A DNA stretch of 48,734 bases. Origin: Streptomyces cavernae (GTDB taxonomy: Bacteria > Actinomycetota > Actinomycetes > Streptomycetales > Streptomycetaceae). Numbering within the stretch: the first letter of the stretch is position 1; every line of letters begins with the position of its first letter. The stretch covers positions 1-48,734 of the forward strand of contig NZ_RPDJ01000053.1 in the NCBI RefSeq assembly GCF_004023625.1, written 5' to 3'. This document shows, piece after piece, positions 1 through 7,332 of the stretch. Both the position numbers and the translations under genes were made by a program. The notes under the pieces are model-generated. The model had not been told where the DNA came from. It worked only from the letters and a program-made list of their open reading frames with translations, and ran no database searches.

Positions 1-385
1 CCTCAAGGACAAGCAGCAGGCCGAGGAGGCTGTGATCCGCCTCGAGCACGGGCAGCCGATCCGCTTCGGCACCGATCTCGCCAAGGGCGTCGTCCGGGAC
101 GCGGCCACCGGTGACCTCAGGGTCGTCACGGTCACGCCGGACAACGAGGCGCAGATCATCGTCCACGACGCGCACTCCGCGTCCCCGACCACGGCCTTCG
201 CCCTGTCCCGGCTGGCCGACCCGGACACCCTGCACCACACCCCGATCGGCGTCTTCCGCTCCGTCGACCGGCCCGTCTACGACACCCAGATGGCCGACCA
301 GCTGGACACGGCGGTCGAGCAGAACGGCAAGGGCGACCTGGCCGCACTCCTCGCCGGCGGCGACACCTGGACCGTCGTCGGCTGA
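1..385 (+). CDS. korB: 2-oxoacid:ferredoxin oxidoreductase, beta subunit (C-terminal part)
   Basis: Only the last 127 or so codons are present; the gene begins before the window, and the frame is open from the first base. The beta subunit of this family binds thiamine diphosphate and an Fe-S cluster, and with the alpha subunit it interconverts 2-oxoglutarate (or a related 2-oxoacid) and its acyl-CoA using ferredoxin. The visible tail has the family's late-region features: IRLEHGQPIRFG, a short beta-rich stretch, a run on dating client-like FALSRL helices, and an ending on GDTWTVVG. The catalytic part cannot be inspected. It converges on the HxlR gene, with a hairpin between them. The subunit assignment rests on recalled family resemblance; another member of the 2-oxoacid:acceptor family is possible. 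Confidence 0.72.
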   Translation, partial: LKDKQQAEEAVIRLEHGQPIRFGTDLAKGVVRDAATGDLRVVTVTPDNEAQIIVHDAHSASPTTAFALSRLADPDTLHHTPIGVFRSVDRPVYDTQMADQLDTAVEQNGKGDLAALLAGGDTWTVVG

Positions 386-467
386 ACGCCGGCGACTGAC
401 CGTCAGCGCCGGCCGTCAGCGTCGGCGGTCAGCGGCTGACTCCGCCGCACCCGCGGGCAGCGCGCCT

Positions 468-497
468 CGAGGCCCGGGCCGTCAGGTCCGGGCCTCG
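468..497. terminator. Bidirectional hairpin terminator
   Basis: A perfect 10-bp stem (CGAGGCCCGG at 468-477 pairing with 488-497) encloses a 10-base loop. It lies between two convergent genes and overlaps the stop codon of the HxlR gene (482-484). There is no T-tract, which is usual for Streptomyces terminators. The preceding 90 bases hold short repeats of GTCAGCG and nothing else I recognise. Confidence 0.7.
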
Positions 498-874
498 TCG
501 TATGCGCGGCGGGCCTTCTCCACGTCCTCCATCCGCTCCGTGGTCCACGTCGCGAGCGCCCGCACCTGCTCGGCGGCCTCGCGGCCGAGGTCGGTGAGGG
601 AGTAGTCGACGCGCGGCGGGATCACGGGCTTGGCGTCCCTGTGGACGAGGCCGTCGCGCTCCAGGGTCTGCAGGGTCTGGGTGAGCATCTTCTCGCTGAC
701 GCGGCCGATGGCACGGCGCAGTTCGCTGAAGCGGTACGAGCGGTCCAGCAACTCGATCAGGACCAGGACGCCCCAGCGACTCGTGACGTGTTCGAGGACG
801 AGCCGGTACGGGCACTGGGCCTCCCCGGTGTCGTACCTGGCGAGGGTTGGCTGACTCTGGTTGCTTACGGCCAT
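482..874 (-). CDS. HxlR-family winged-helix transcriptional regulator
   Basis: A 130-residue DNA-binding protein of the HxlR/MarR-like group, which usually senses redox or electrophile stress through a cysteine. Residues 20-110 form the winged helix: CPYRLVLEHVTSRWGVLVL, then the recognition region FSELRRAIGRVSEKMLTQTL, then the wing ending in DYSLTDLG. A single cysteine (C21) sits at the position where HxlR-type redox sensors often have theirs. The gene is divergent from a qorB-like reductase. The same pairing exists in Escherichia coli (ytfH next to ytfG/qorB), so it probably controls that gene and itself from the inverted repeat just upstream of its ATG. Length is normal for the family. 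Confidence 0.88.
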   Translation of the reverse strand: MAVSNQSQPTLARYDTGEAQCPYRLVLEHVTSRWGVLVLIELLDRSYRFSELRRAIGRVSEKMLTQTLQTLERDGLVHRDAKPVIPPRVDYSLTDLGREAAEQVRALATWTTERMEDVEKARRAYDEART

Positions 875-905
875 GAAAGTACCTTACTTCAAAGTGGGTA
901 CTTTC
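875..905. promoter_or_regulatory. Probable HxlR operator (perfect 9-bp inverted repeat)
   Basis: GAAAGTACC (875-883) is repeated in inverted form at 897-905, with a 13-base spacer. The spacer itself carries the nested inverted repeat ACTT-CA-AAGT (886-895). The site starts at the base next to the HxlR start codon and lies about 95 bases upstream of the qorB-like gene, so a bound regulator could block both directions. Binding by this HxlR protein is inferred from position and symmetry. Confidence 0.72.
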
Positions 906-948
906 CTAAAGTTAGTGCACGTCCTAGGGTGAGTGCCAGATCGTTGAA

Positions 949-974
949 AGATCACGCATTCAGTAGATCACGCA
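949..974 (+). repeat. Direct repeat AGATCACGCA upstream of qorB-like gene
   Basis: AGATCACGCA occurs at 949-958 and again at 965-974, a 16-base period, between the HxlR operator and the start of the reductase gene. It overlaps a TTGAAA (944-949) that could act as a -35 element. A second regulator site or chance are both possible. Confidence 0.35.
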
Positions 975-998
975 CCGCACCCACTGGAGTCGTCAGTC

Positions 999-1853
999 AT
1001 GAGCATCGTCGTCACCGGAGCCACCGGACAGCTCGGGAAGTTCGTCATCGAGGGCCTGCTGGAGAAGGTTCCGGCCGACCAGATCACCGCCGTCGTCCGC
1101 GACACGGAGAAGGCCGCCGGCTTCGCCGCCCGCGGAGTGAAGATCGCGGTCGCCGACTACAACGCCCCCGAGACCTTCGACGGCCTCTTCTCCGCGGGCG
1201 ACAAGGTGCTGCTCATCTCCGGCAACGAATTCGACAAGGGCCGGGTTCAGCAGCACAAGGTGGTCCTCGACGCCGCCAAGGAGGCCGGTGTCGCGCTTTT
1301 CGCGTACACCAGCGCCCTCGGCAGCCTGACGGCCGCGCTCGCCGACGACCACAAGGGCACGGAGGCGGCGATCCACGAGTCCGGCGTCCCCTACGTCCTG
1401 CTGCGCAACGGCTGGTACAACGAGAACTACACCGAGCAGCTCGCCCCCGTACTGCAGTACAACGCGGTCACCCAGGCCGCGGGTGAGGGCAGGGTCGCCT
1501 CGGCCGCCCGTGCCGACTACGCCGCCGCCGCGGTCGCCGTGCTGACCGGCGAGGGCCACGAGAACAAGACGTACGAGCTGAGCGGCGACACCGCGTGGAG
1601 CTTCGCCGAGTACGCGGCCGAGCTGAGCAAGCAGACGGGCAAGGAGATCGTCTACAACGCCGTCTCCGTCGAGGCCTTCCAGGGCATCCTGACCGGCGCC
1701 GGGCTGCCCGAGCCGTTCGCCGCGATCCTCGCGGGCGTGGACGCCTCCGTCGAGAAGGGCGAGCTGGCCGGCACCTCCGGCGACCTGTCCCGGCTGACCG
1801 GCCGCCCGACCACCCCGATCGCCGACTCGATCGCGGCGGCGCTCAAGGCCTGA
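999..1853 (+). CDS. NmrA/SDR-type NAD(P)H:quinone oxidoreductase, QorB-like
   Basis: A 284-residue cytosolic reductase of the atypical SDR (NmrA) group, close in length and layout to E. coli QorB (YtfG, 286 aa), which reduces quinones with NADPH. The nucleotide-binding loop TGATGQLG lies at residues 6-13, and the second strand carries VVRD. The middle has YTSALGS, and the RNGWYNENYTEQL stretch is typical of QorB proteins. Start is ATG with GGAG nine bases upstream. The divergent HxlR gene and the operator between them suggest induction by quinones or other electrophiles, as is thought for the E. coli pair. The exact substrate is not visible. Confidence 0.85.
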   Translation: MSIVVTGATGQLGKFVIEGLLEKVPADQITAVVRDTEKAAGFAARGVKIAVADYNAPETFDGLFSAGDKVLLISGNEFDKGRVQQHKVVLDAAKEAGVALFAYTSALGSLTAALADDHKGTEAAIHESGVPYVLLRNGWYNENYTEQLAPVLQYNAVTQAAGEGRVASAARADYAAAAVAVLTGEGHENKTYELSGDTAWSFAEYAAELSKQTGKEIVYNAVSVEAFQGILTGAGLPEPFAAILAGVDASVEKGELAGTSGDLSRLTGRPTTPIADSIAAALKA

Positions 1854-1865
1854 TCCCGCCCCTCT

Positions 1866-1912
1866 CCGGAGCACCTCCGGCTGTCATGACCGTATGGCGA
1901 TACGGACATGAC
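1866..1912 (+). terminator. Two hairpins between qorB-like gene and rarD
   Basis: The first hairpin is CCGGAG/CTCCGG with a 3-base loop (1866-1880). The second is much larger: 13-base arms (1883-1895 and 1900-1912) with one A-A mismatch and a 4-base loop GGCG. The first 13 bases are GTCATGACCGTAT. Together they probably end the upstream transcript. The large one is also symmetric enough to be an operator for the following gene, which starts 68 bases later. Confidence 0.6.
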
Positions 1913-1979
1913 GGGCGGGGGTGCTCGGCGTTACCTTCGTTGAGGCCGTACGGGAGCGGCCGGCTGACGAGGAGGCGCG

Positions 1980-2984
1980 GTGTCGGGATCGGGAGCGGGA
2001 GCGGAATCGAAGGGCGAACAGCGGATAGGTCTTCTCAACGGCATCGCGGCCTACGGCATGTGGGGCCTCGTCCCCCTGTTCTGGCCGTTGCTCAAGCCCG
2101 CGGGGGCGGCCGAGATCCTCGCCCACCGGATGGTGTGGTCGCTCGCCTTCGTCGGGATCGCGCTGGCGGTGATGCGGCGCTGGGCGTGGGCCGGTGAACT
2201 GCTGCGAAGGCCGCGCCGGCTCGGACTGATCACGGTGGCCGCGGCCGTCATCACCGTGAACTGGGGCGTCTACATCTGGGCCGTGAACACGGGTCACGTG
2301 GTCGAGGCGTCCCTGGGCTACTTCATCAATCCCCTGGTCACCATCGCGATGGGTGTGCTGCTCCTCAAGGAACGGCTGCGTCCTGCGCAGTGGGCGGCGG
2401 TCGGTATCGGCTTCGCCGCGGTGCTCGTGCTCACCGTCGGCTACGGGCGTCCGCCGTGGATCTCCCTGTGTCTCGCCTTCTCCTTCGCCACGTACGGACT
2501 GGTGAAGAAGAAGGTCAACCTCGGCGGTGTGGAGTCACTGGCGGCCGAGACCGCGATCCAGTTCCTGCCCGCGCTCGGTTTCCTGCTCTGGCTGGCTTCC
2601 CGCGGCGACTCCACGTTCGGGGCCGAGGGCGCAGGACACGCCGCGCTGCTCGCCGCGACCGGTGTGGTGACCGCGGCACCACTGGTCTGCTTCGGTGCGG
2701 CGGCGATCCGGGTGCCGCTGTCCACGCTCGGTCTGCTCCAGTACCTGGCCCCGGTCTTCCAGTTCCTGCTCGGTGTCCTCTACTTCCACGAGGCCATGCC
2801 CGCCGAGCGCTGGGCCGGTTTCGCCCTGGTCTGGCTGGCGCTGTCACTGCTGACCTGGGACGCGCTGCGCTCCACGCGCCGCGCCGCGGCGGTGCTCCGT
2901 GCCGACGCCGCGCCGGAGGGGCTCGGCACAGGACCGCGCGTCGACGCGGATGTGCCTCCGCTCGAGGTCCGTCGCCCGCTATAA
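1980..2984 (+). CDS. rarD: RarD-like EamA-family permease
   Basis: An integral membrane protein of 334 residues with about ten hydrophobic segments, organised as the two EamA repeats typical of the drug/metabolite transporter superfamily. Diagnostic RarD stretches are visible: GLVPLFWPLLKPAGAAEILA near the N terminus, then NWGVYIWAVN, and SLGYFINPLV around residues 105-112. The C-terminal repeat contains PLSTLGLLQYLAPVFQFLLG. RarD proteins are described as chloramphenicol-sensitivity proteins, but their natural substrate is unknown. Start is GTG with AGGAGG four bases upstream. The last 35 residues are a charged cytosolic tail. The VOC gene follows after seven bases, so the two are probably co-transcribed. 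Confidence 0.87.
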   Translation: MSGSGAGAESKGEQRIGLLNGIAAYGMWGLVPLFWPLLKPAGAAEILAHRMVWSLAFVGIALAVMRRWAWAGELLRRPRRLGLITVAAAVITVNWGVYIWAVNTGHVVEASLGYFINPLVTIAMGVLLLKERLRPAQWAAVGIGFAAVLVLTVGYGRPPWISLCLAFSFATYGLVKKKVNLGGVESLAAETAIQFLPALGFLLWLASRGDSTFGAEGAGHAALLAATGVVTAAPLVCFGAAAIRVPLSTLGLLQYLAPVFQFLLGVLYFHEAMPAERWAGFALVWLALSLLTWDALRSTRRAAAVLRADAAPEGLGTGPRVDADVPPLEVRRPL

Positions 2985-2991
2985 GTGGCCC

Positions 2992-3453
2992 ATGACACCT
3001 AGTGAACCTCTGCACTGGAAGCTCGTCGTCGACTGCGCGGATCCGCATGCGCAGGCCGAGTTCTGGGCGGCGGCCCTCGGTTACCGGATCGAGGACAACA
3101 GCGGGCTCATCGGGCGGTTACTCGACGCGGGCGCGGCGCCCGAGGCCGCGACCGTGCAGATCCGGGGCCGCCGCGCCTGGCGGGACCTGGTCGCCGTACG
3201 GCACCCGGAGGACCCGTACGACGAACACAGCGGCACCGGTCTCGGCCGGCGCATCCTCTTCCAGCGCGTGCCCGAGCCCAAGAGCGGCAAGAACCGGATC
3301 CACCTGGATCTGCACCCGGGACCGGAGCGGCGCGCGGACGAGGTCGCACGCCTGGAGGAGCTCGGCGCGAGCGTGCTGCGGCATGTGAAGGAACCCGGCG
3401 GCGAGTGGTCGGTGATGCAGGACCCGGAGGGCAACGAGTTCTGCGTGCACTAG
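2992..3453 (+). CDS. VOC (glyoxalase-fold) family protein
   Basis: A 153-residue protein of the vicinal oxygen chelate fold. One beta-alpha-beta-beta-beta unit opens with LHWKLVVDCADP and AEFWAAALGY, and the second unit carries the RIHLDLHPGP and WSVMQDPEGNEFCV strands. These are the usual landmarks of the small glyoxalase-like group in Streptomyces. The metal-site residues cannot be fixed by eye and the reaction is unknown. ATG 2992 was chosen because family similarity starts there; the frame is open further upstream but would overlap rarD. The TAG stop is part of a CTAG at the edge of the adjacent mobile element, so the 3' flank of the gene is transposon DNA. Confidence 0.8.
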   Translation: MTPSEPLHWKLVVDCADPHAQAEFWAAALGYRIEDNSGLIGRLLDAGAAPEAATVQIRGRRAWRDLVAVRHPEDPYDEHSGTGLGRRILFQRVPEPKSGKNRIHLDLHPGPERRADEVARLEELGASVLRHVKEPGGEWSVMQDPEGNEFCVH

Positions 3454-3495
3454 GCCCTGTCGTCAAATTCCCGTCTGCCGCGCGACGCCATGCAC

Positions 3496-3530
3496 GCTCC
3501 CCCAAGCTCTTCGAGCAGGGGGACCCCCAC
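3496..3530 (+). repeat. Shortened copy of the 44-bp palindromic repeat
   Basis: It begins CTCCCCCAAGCTC and ends GAGCAGGGGGACCCCCAC like the full copies, but lacks about ten bases of the central loop. It is nested inside the CTAG-flanked element. Confidence 0.7.
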
Positions 3531-3620
3531 TCGCCGCACCGGGCGAAAGCCCAAGTACATCCAGTACGAGGACTTCCGCCCGGCACTCGCCCAGCCTCCG
3601 GCCGGGGGACCCCAGAGCAC

Positions 3621-3700
3621 GCTCCCCCAAGCTCTCGGCTTCTCCCCCACTCTCGGCTGCGCTCGAGCGGGGAGACCCCCATGAGCAGGGGGACCCCCAT
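3621..3700 (+). repeat. Compound copy of the 44-bp palindromic repeat
   Basis: Two copies appear recombined into each other. The left-half motif CTCCCCCAAGCTCTCGGC is followed by a second CTCCCCCA...CTCGGCTGCGCTCGAGC, and two right-half motifs GACCCCCAT end the block. It lies in the same mobile element as the shortened copy 90 bases earlier. Confidence 0.65.
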
Positions 3701-3856
3701 GACGCCGCTCGGCCCGCCCTCCGGGCGGACGACGGGAATTTGACGACAGGACCTAGCGAAGCAGAGCTGAATGTGAACTGTCCGTTAAGTGAACTGCCTG
3801 TCCAAATAGCGCCCTTGACGGAGAGTCAGTCTCGGATTCACCATCAGGCACCCCAT

Positions 3857-3868
3857 TACCCATGGGTA
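3857..3868. promoter_or_regulatory. 12-bp perfect palindrome upstream of the aminopeptidase
   Basis: TACCCATGGGTA reads the same on both strands and ends 24 bases before the aminopeptidase start. A TTGACG at 3815-3820 could be a -35 element further upstream. An operator role is possible but rests only on symmetry and position. The rest of 3757-3892 shows nothing else I can name. Confidence 0.35.
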
Positions 3869-3892
3869 CCCTATGGAATTCGGAGCCCCCAC

Positions 3893-4840
3893 ATGAAGCT
3901 CTCCGTTCTCCCCGGGCGCACTTCGGCGGCCCTTGCCGTCTCGGTCGCCACATTGCTCGCCACCGCCTCGATAGCAGGGGCGGCCCCCGCCCCCGCGGCG
4001 GCCGCCGCGCCCGACATCCCGCTCGCGAACGTCAAGGCACACCTCACCCAGTTCCAGTCGATCGCCGCAGCCAACGGCGGCAATCGCGCACACGGCAGAG
4101 CCGGCTACAAGGCGTCGCTCGACTACGTCAAGGCCAAGCTGGACGCCGCCGGATTCACCACCACCATCCAGCAGTTCACCTCCTCCGGCCGCACCGGCTA
4201 CAACCTGATCGCCGACTGGCCGGGCGGCGACACCAACCAGGTCGTCATGGCCGGGTCCCACCTCGACAGCGTGTCTTCCGGTGCCGGCATCAACGACAAC
4301 GGGTCCGGTTCGGCGGCGGTGCTGGAGACCGCGCTCGCCGTGTCCCGCGCTCAGTACCAGCCCACGAAGCACCTGCGGTTCGCCTGGTGGGGCGCGGAGG
4401 AACTGGGTCTGGTGGGGTCGCGGTACTACGTGAACAACCTGTCCTCCGCCAACCGGGCGAAGATCAGCGGGTACTTGAACTTCGACATGATCGGCTCGCC
4501 GAACCCCGGCTACTTCGTCTACGACGACGACCCCGCGATCGAGAAGGTGTTCAAGGACTACTACGCGGGCCTGGGGGTCGCCACCGAGATCGAGACCGAG
4601 GGCGACGGCCGCTCGGACCACGCGCCGTTCAAGAACGCGGGCGTTCCGGTCGGCGGCATCTTCACCGGCGCCAGCAACACCAAGTCCGCGGCGCAGGCTG
4701 CGAAGTGGGGCGGCACGTCCGGTCAGGCCTTCGACCGCTGCTACCACTCGTCCTGCGACACGACGTCGAACATCAACGACACGGCGCTGAACCGCAACAG
4801 CGACGCGGCGGCCCATGCGGTGTGGGAGCTGAGCTCCTGA
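3893..4840 (+). CDS. Secreted M28 zinc aminopeptidase, S. griseus aminopeptidase (SGAP) type
   Basis: A 315-residue precursor with a signal peptide (KLSVLPGRTSAALAVSV...AGA, about residues 1-30) and a mature start near A39-P-D-I-P. Against the mature SGAP numbering I remember, every key residue lines up with an offset of 38. Zinc ligands are H123, D135, E170, D198 and H285; the catalytic base is E169; Y284 lies beside H285; and C283-C288 forms the disulfide. The enzyme removes hydrophobic N-terminal residues from peptides outside the cell. Start is ATG 3893 with GGAG seven bases upstream. It lacks the short C-terminal extension after LSS that SGAP has. It converges on the TPR gene, with a strong terminator between them. 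Confidence 0.93.
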   Translation: MKLSVLPGRTSAALAVSVATLLATASIAGAAPAPAAAAAPDIPLANVKAHLTQFQSIAAANGGNRAHGRAGYKASLDYVKAKLDAAGFTTTIQQFTSSGRTGYNLIADWPGGDTNQVVMAGSHLDSVSSGAGINDNGSGSAAVLETALAVSRAQYQPTKHLRFAWWGAEELGLVGSRYYVNNLSSANRAKISGYLNFDMIGSPNPGYFVYDDDPAIEKVFKDYYAGLGVATEIETEGDGRSDHAPFKNAGVPVGGIFTGASNTKSAAQAAKWGGTSGQAFDRCYHSSCDTTSNINDTALNRNSDAAAHAVWELSS

Positions 4841-4887
4841 CCGTACGAGGGTGCGCGCGGCACGCCGGCCGGCACGGTGACCGGGTC

Positions 4888-4927
4888 GGCCGGGCCGCCG
4901 GGCGAACCGGTCCCCGGCGGCCCGGCC
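4888..4927. terminator. Bidirectional terminator, perfect 15-bp stem
   Basis: GGCCGGGCCGCCGGG (4888-4902) pairs perfectly with 4913-4927 around a 10-base loop. It lies between the convergent aminopeptidase and TPR genes and can serve both. Confidence 0.8.
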
Positions 4928-4949
4928 GGGCACGGCCTGCGGTCGGTCC

Positions 4950-6518
4950 TCACTGGCCCTGGGCGTAGGGGTTTTCGGCGTAGAGGCGGGCGCGTTCGGT
5001 GAGGCGGGTCATCCGGGAGCGGGCCGAATCCAGTTGGTCGAGGTCGTCCGCGGCGGGCCCCTCCTCGGCGGCCAGGTCGGTCCAGACGCCGATCAGGTCG
5101 CGGCCGAGGTCCAGTCCCTGCGACGGGTCGCGGACCGCACGCCAGGCGGACGCGGCACTCTGGACGTTGCCGTAGGCGGACTGCGCGTCACCTTGGTGCC
5201 GGCAGACGCGGGCCAGGTCGAGGGAGAGCTGGAAGGAGCGCACCGCGTCGCCCGCCAAGTAGGCGATATAGGCGGTCAGTTCACGTAGTCGCAGTACCTC
5301 GGGGTGGTCCGCGCCCAGCGTCCGGGACGCGGCCTCCACCGTCTCCCCGGCCAGCGCGGACGCCACCTCGATCCGACCGTTCCGTACCGCCTCGTTGATC
5401 CGTGAGACGGGTTCCGCGAGCAGGGCGGGCTGCTCACCGAAGTCCGGTTCCAGTACGGCCTCGGCGACGGCGTCGAACCCCCGCGCGGGAGTGGGCTTCA
5501 CCGGCTCCGTCAGATCGGCGAGTCCTGCGAGCGCGGCAGCATCGGCGAGTCCGGCCGACGCGGCTTGAGCGGAGGGTCCGGCCTGCGCGGCTGGAGCGGC
5601 GGGTCCGGCCTGCGCGGCTGGAGCAGCGGGTCCGGCCTGCGCGGCTGGAGCAGCGGGTCCGGCCTGCGCGGCTGGAGCAGCGGGTCCGGCCTGCGCGGCT
5701 GGAGCGGCGGGTCCGGCCTGCGCGGCTGGGCCGGAGCCTTCCGCCGGCGCGGACGCACCGGCGCCCCCGGCCTGGGAGGCGAAGGGCGGACGGGGCGGCC
5801 CAGCGGCCGCGGACTCCGGCACGGCGGACAGGTTCCGCGTCGCCGCCGTCCCGGGCTCGGGCAGAGCGCGCAATGTGAACGTCGCCACGTCACGGGCGGC
5901 CGGGGCGGGCACGGGATCCGGCACGACGTCCGGTACGGCGCCCGGCACGGACCCCTGTACCGCGCCCGGCACTGCACTCTTTACCGCGCCCGGCACGGAC
6001 TCCCGCACGGCACCCGGCACAGGCCCCTGTACGGCATCCGGCACGGACTCCGATACGGCACCCGGCACGGACTCCGGTACAGCACCCGGCACAGACCCCT
6101 GTACAGACTCCCGTGCGGCACCCGGCACGGCGTCCTTCGGCTCAGGTGCGGGCCGGTCCGATGTCCACCTGTCGGATACCGCGTGGTCCGCGCTCGGCGA
6201 CGCCGAGGGCCCCGGGACGCCCACGTGCAGCGGCTGCGCCGTGAAGGCGCTCGCGCCGTCCGGGGACACCTGGAGTGGCACCACGAACCCGATCCGTTCG
6301 TCGCGGACCGTCGCGTCCACGGGATGACCGGTCGCCAGGGTCAGACGGTGGAGGTAGTTCAGCACCGACGTGTGGACCGGCTCGTTGGCGGCCACCGGGA
6401 CGGGACTGCCGCCGACCGTGGCCCGTCCGCTCACCGGCACATGGACCTCCACCGGAGCCGCCCGTGCGGCGGAGGCCGCGCCACGGGCACGCTTGTGTTC
6501 GCGGGAGAATCTGGACAT
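4950..6518 (-). CDS. Repeat-rich protein with C-terminal TPR-like helices, function unknown
   Basis: A 522-residue protein without signal peptide or membrane segment. Residues 1-100 are a compact N-terminal region (VEVHVPVSG..., HTSVLNYLHRLTLATGHPVD) that I have seen only in uncharacterised actinobacterial proteins. Residues 131-203 are about eight octapeptides of the type PGAVxESV. Residues 265-309 are five perfect AAQAGPAAP nonapeptides. Residues 365-515 are alpha-helical with tetratricopeptide spacing (GADHPEVLRLRELTAYIAYLAG). ATG 6518 is preceded by GGAGGG and agrees with the start of the conserved region. The protein is divergent from a small P-loop-like gene, and the two probably work together. 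The proline/alanine linkers look like flexible spacers whose length varies by repeat slippage. Confidence 0.7.
   Translation of the reverse strand: MSRFSREHKRARGAASAARAAPVEVHVPVSGRATVGGSPVPVAANEPVHTSVLNYLHRLTLATGHPVDATVRDERIGFVVPLQVSPDGASAFTAQPLHVGVPGPSASPSADHAVSDRWTSDRPAPEPKDAVPGAARESVQGSVPGAVPESVPGAVSESVPDAVQGPVPGAVRESVPGAVKSAVPGAVQGSVPGAVPDVVPDPVPAPAARDVATFTLRALPEPGTAATRNLSAVPESAAAGPPRPPFASQAGGAGASAPAEGSGPAAQAGPAAPAAQAGPAAPAAQAGPAAPAAQAGPAAPAAQAGPAAPAAQAGPSAQAASAGLADAAALAGLADLTEPVKPTPARGFDAVAEAVLEPDFGEQPALLAEPVSRINEAVRNGRIEVASALAGETVEAASRTLGADHPEVLRLRELTAYIAYLAGDAVRSFQLSLDLARVCRHQGDAQSAYGNVQSAASAWRAVRDPSQGLDLGRDLIGVWTDLAAEEGPAADDLDQLDSARSRMTRLTERARLYAENPYAQGQ
5574..5726 (-). repeat. 27-bp tandem repeat, 5.7 copies, inside the TPR gene
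   Basis: Each unit encodes AAQAGPAAP on the minus strand; the five full units are nearly identical at DNA level. The array stays in frame because the unit is a multiple of three. Confidence 0.9.
5910..6128 (-). repeat. Degenerate 24-bp tandem repeat inside the TPR gene
   Basis: About eight diverged units encode octapeptides resembling PGAVPESV. It is older or more diverged than the 27-bp array 180 bases away. Confidence 0.8.
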
Positions 6519-6784
6519 CGTTCCCTCCACTCCGGATGGGGTGACGAAGGCGCGGGGTGGCGCGGTTCCAGACGGCCCCGGCCGCGTTGCGGGTGTACGT
6601 GATCGAGTCTCCAGGCTCGCCCCCACTGCACGTGTCACCGGAGCGTCACAGGTCCGTCCCAGGAACCCGCTGCCCGGCTCCACACGCCTTGACCACCGTG
6701 AGATCGTGCCTCGGAGGCCGTCGGCCGGCTCGGTCGAACCAACGTCACGGACTGTGTCGGCAGTTGGAGAGGAGCGATGCGGGG

Positions 6785-7318
6785 ATGGCGGAACAAGGCC
6801 TGGGCGGGGGCCTGGGCGGTCCCGAGATCTGGCTCCGCGGACCGGTCGTCGCGCCGGCACCGCACCGGGTAGAGCCGCCCCGGCTCGTGGCGACGGCACG
6901 ACGGTTCGCCTGGGTGGCCGTCCACGGCGGGGCGGGCACCACGACCCTCGCCACGGTCTTCGGCGGTCTTGACGCGGGCCGCGGCTGGCCCCGCCCGGAG
7001 CGCGGTGAACCGGAGTCGGTGCTCCTGGTGGCCCGTACGCACGCCACCGGCCTCGACGCCGTGTCACACACCCTGGACGTCTTCCGGCGGGGCGACGCAC
7101 CTCCGGGCCTGGATCTGAACGCCGTGGTACTGGTCGCGGACGCACCCGGACGGCTGCCCCGCCCGCTCGTCCAGCACATCGAGGTGATCACGTCCGTCGT
7201 CGACGTGTACCGCGTCCCCTGGGTGAACGCCTGGCGCAGCAACGACTTCACGGCCGGGCCACCGCGCGAGTCCTCGCTCCTGGCCCGGCTCACCGGGAGT
7301 TCGTCCGGCGACCGGTGA
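6785..7318 (+). CDS. Small P-loop-like protein, function unknown (DUF6668-like)
   Basis: A 177-residue protein that I cannot assign a function. Residues 41-60 read RFAWVAVHGGAGTTTLATVF, which resembles the loop of MinD/ParA-type ATPases but lacks the usual lysine (GGAGTTT rather than GGxGKT). Later strands (SVLLVARTHATGLD; LNAVVLVADAPGRLPRPL) and the VPWVNAWR stretch fit a Rossmann-like fold. I believe it belongs to the family named DUF6668, from memory. The gene is divergent from the TPR gene across 266 bases, in which I see no clear operator. GAGAGGAG lies about ten bases before the ATG. Confidence 0.62.
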   Translation: MAEQGLGGGLGGPEIWLRGPVVAPAPHRVEPPRLVATARRFAWVAVHGGAGTTTLATVFGGLDAGRGWPRPERGEPESVLLVARTHATGLDAVSHTLDVFRRGDAPPGLDLNAVVLVADAPGRLPRPLVQHIEVITSVVDVYRVPWVNAWRSNDFTAGPPRESSLLARLTGSSSGDR

Positions 7319-7332
7319 TGAGCCGTGTCCGC

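Larger units (their letters stand above)
3454..3752. mobile_element. 299-bp MITE-like element with CTAG target duplication
   Basis: Terminal inverted repeats of 22 bases (GCCCTGTCGTCAAATTCC at 3454 onward; complement at 3731-3752) differ at one position. They are flanked on both sides by CTAG (3450-3453 and 3753-3756). The 4-bp CTAG fits the YTAR target duplication of the IS5 group of insertion sequences. The interior has no transposase. It holds partial copies of the 44-bp palindromic repeat and a stretch (3541-3600) with no recognisable coding content. It is best explained as a non-autonomous element moved in trans by an IS5-type enzyme. A matching single end occurs at 16560-16581. Confidence 0.78.

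Noticed and set aside
3490..3684. Small open frame inside the CTAG-flanked element
   Set aside because: It is made of the translated palindromic repeat and low-complexity DNA; no start signal or protein resemblance.
5574..6128. CRISPR-like regular repeats
   Set aside because: Units are contiguous and have no unique spacers; they encode regular peptide repeats in frame within the TPR protein.
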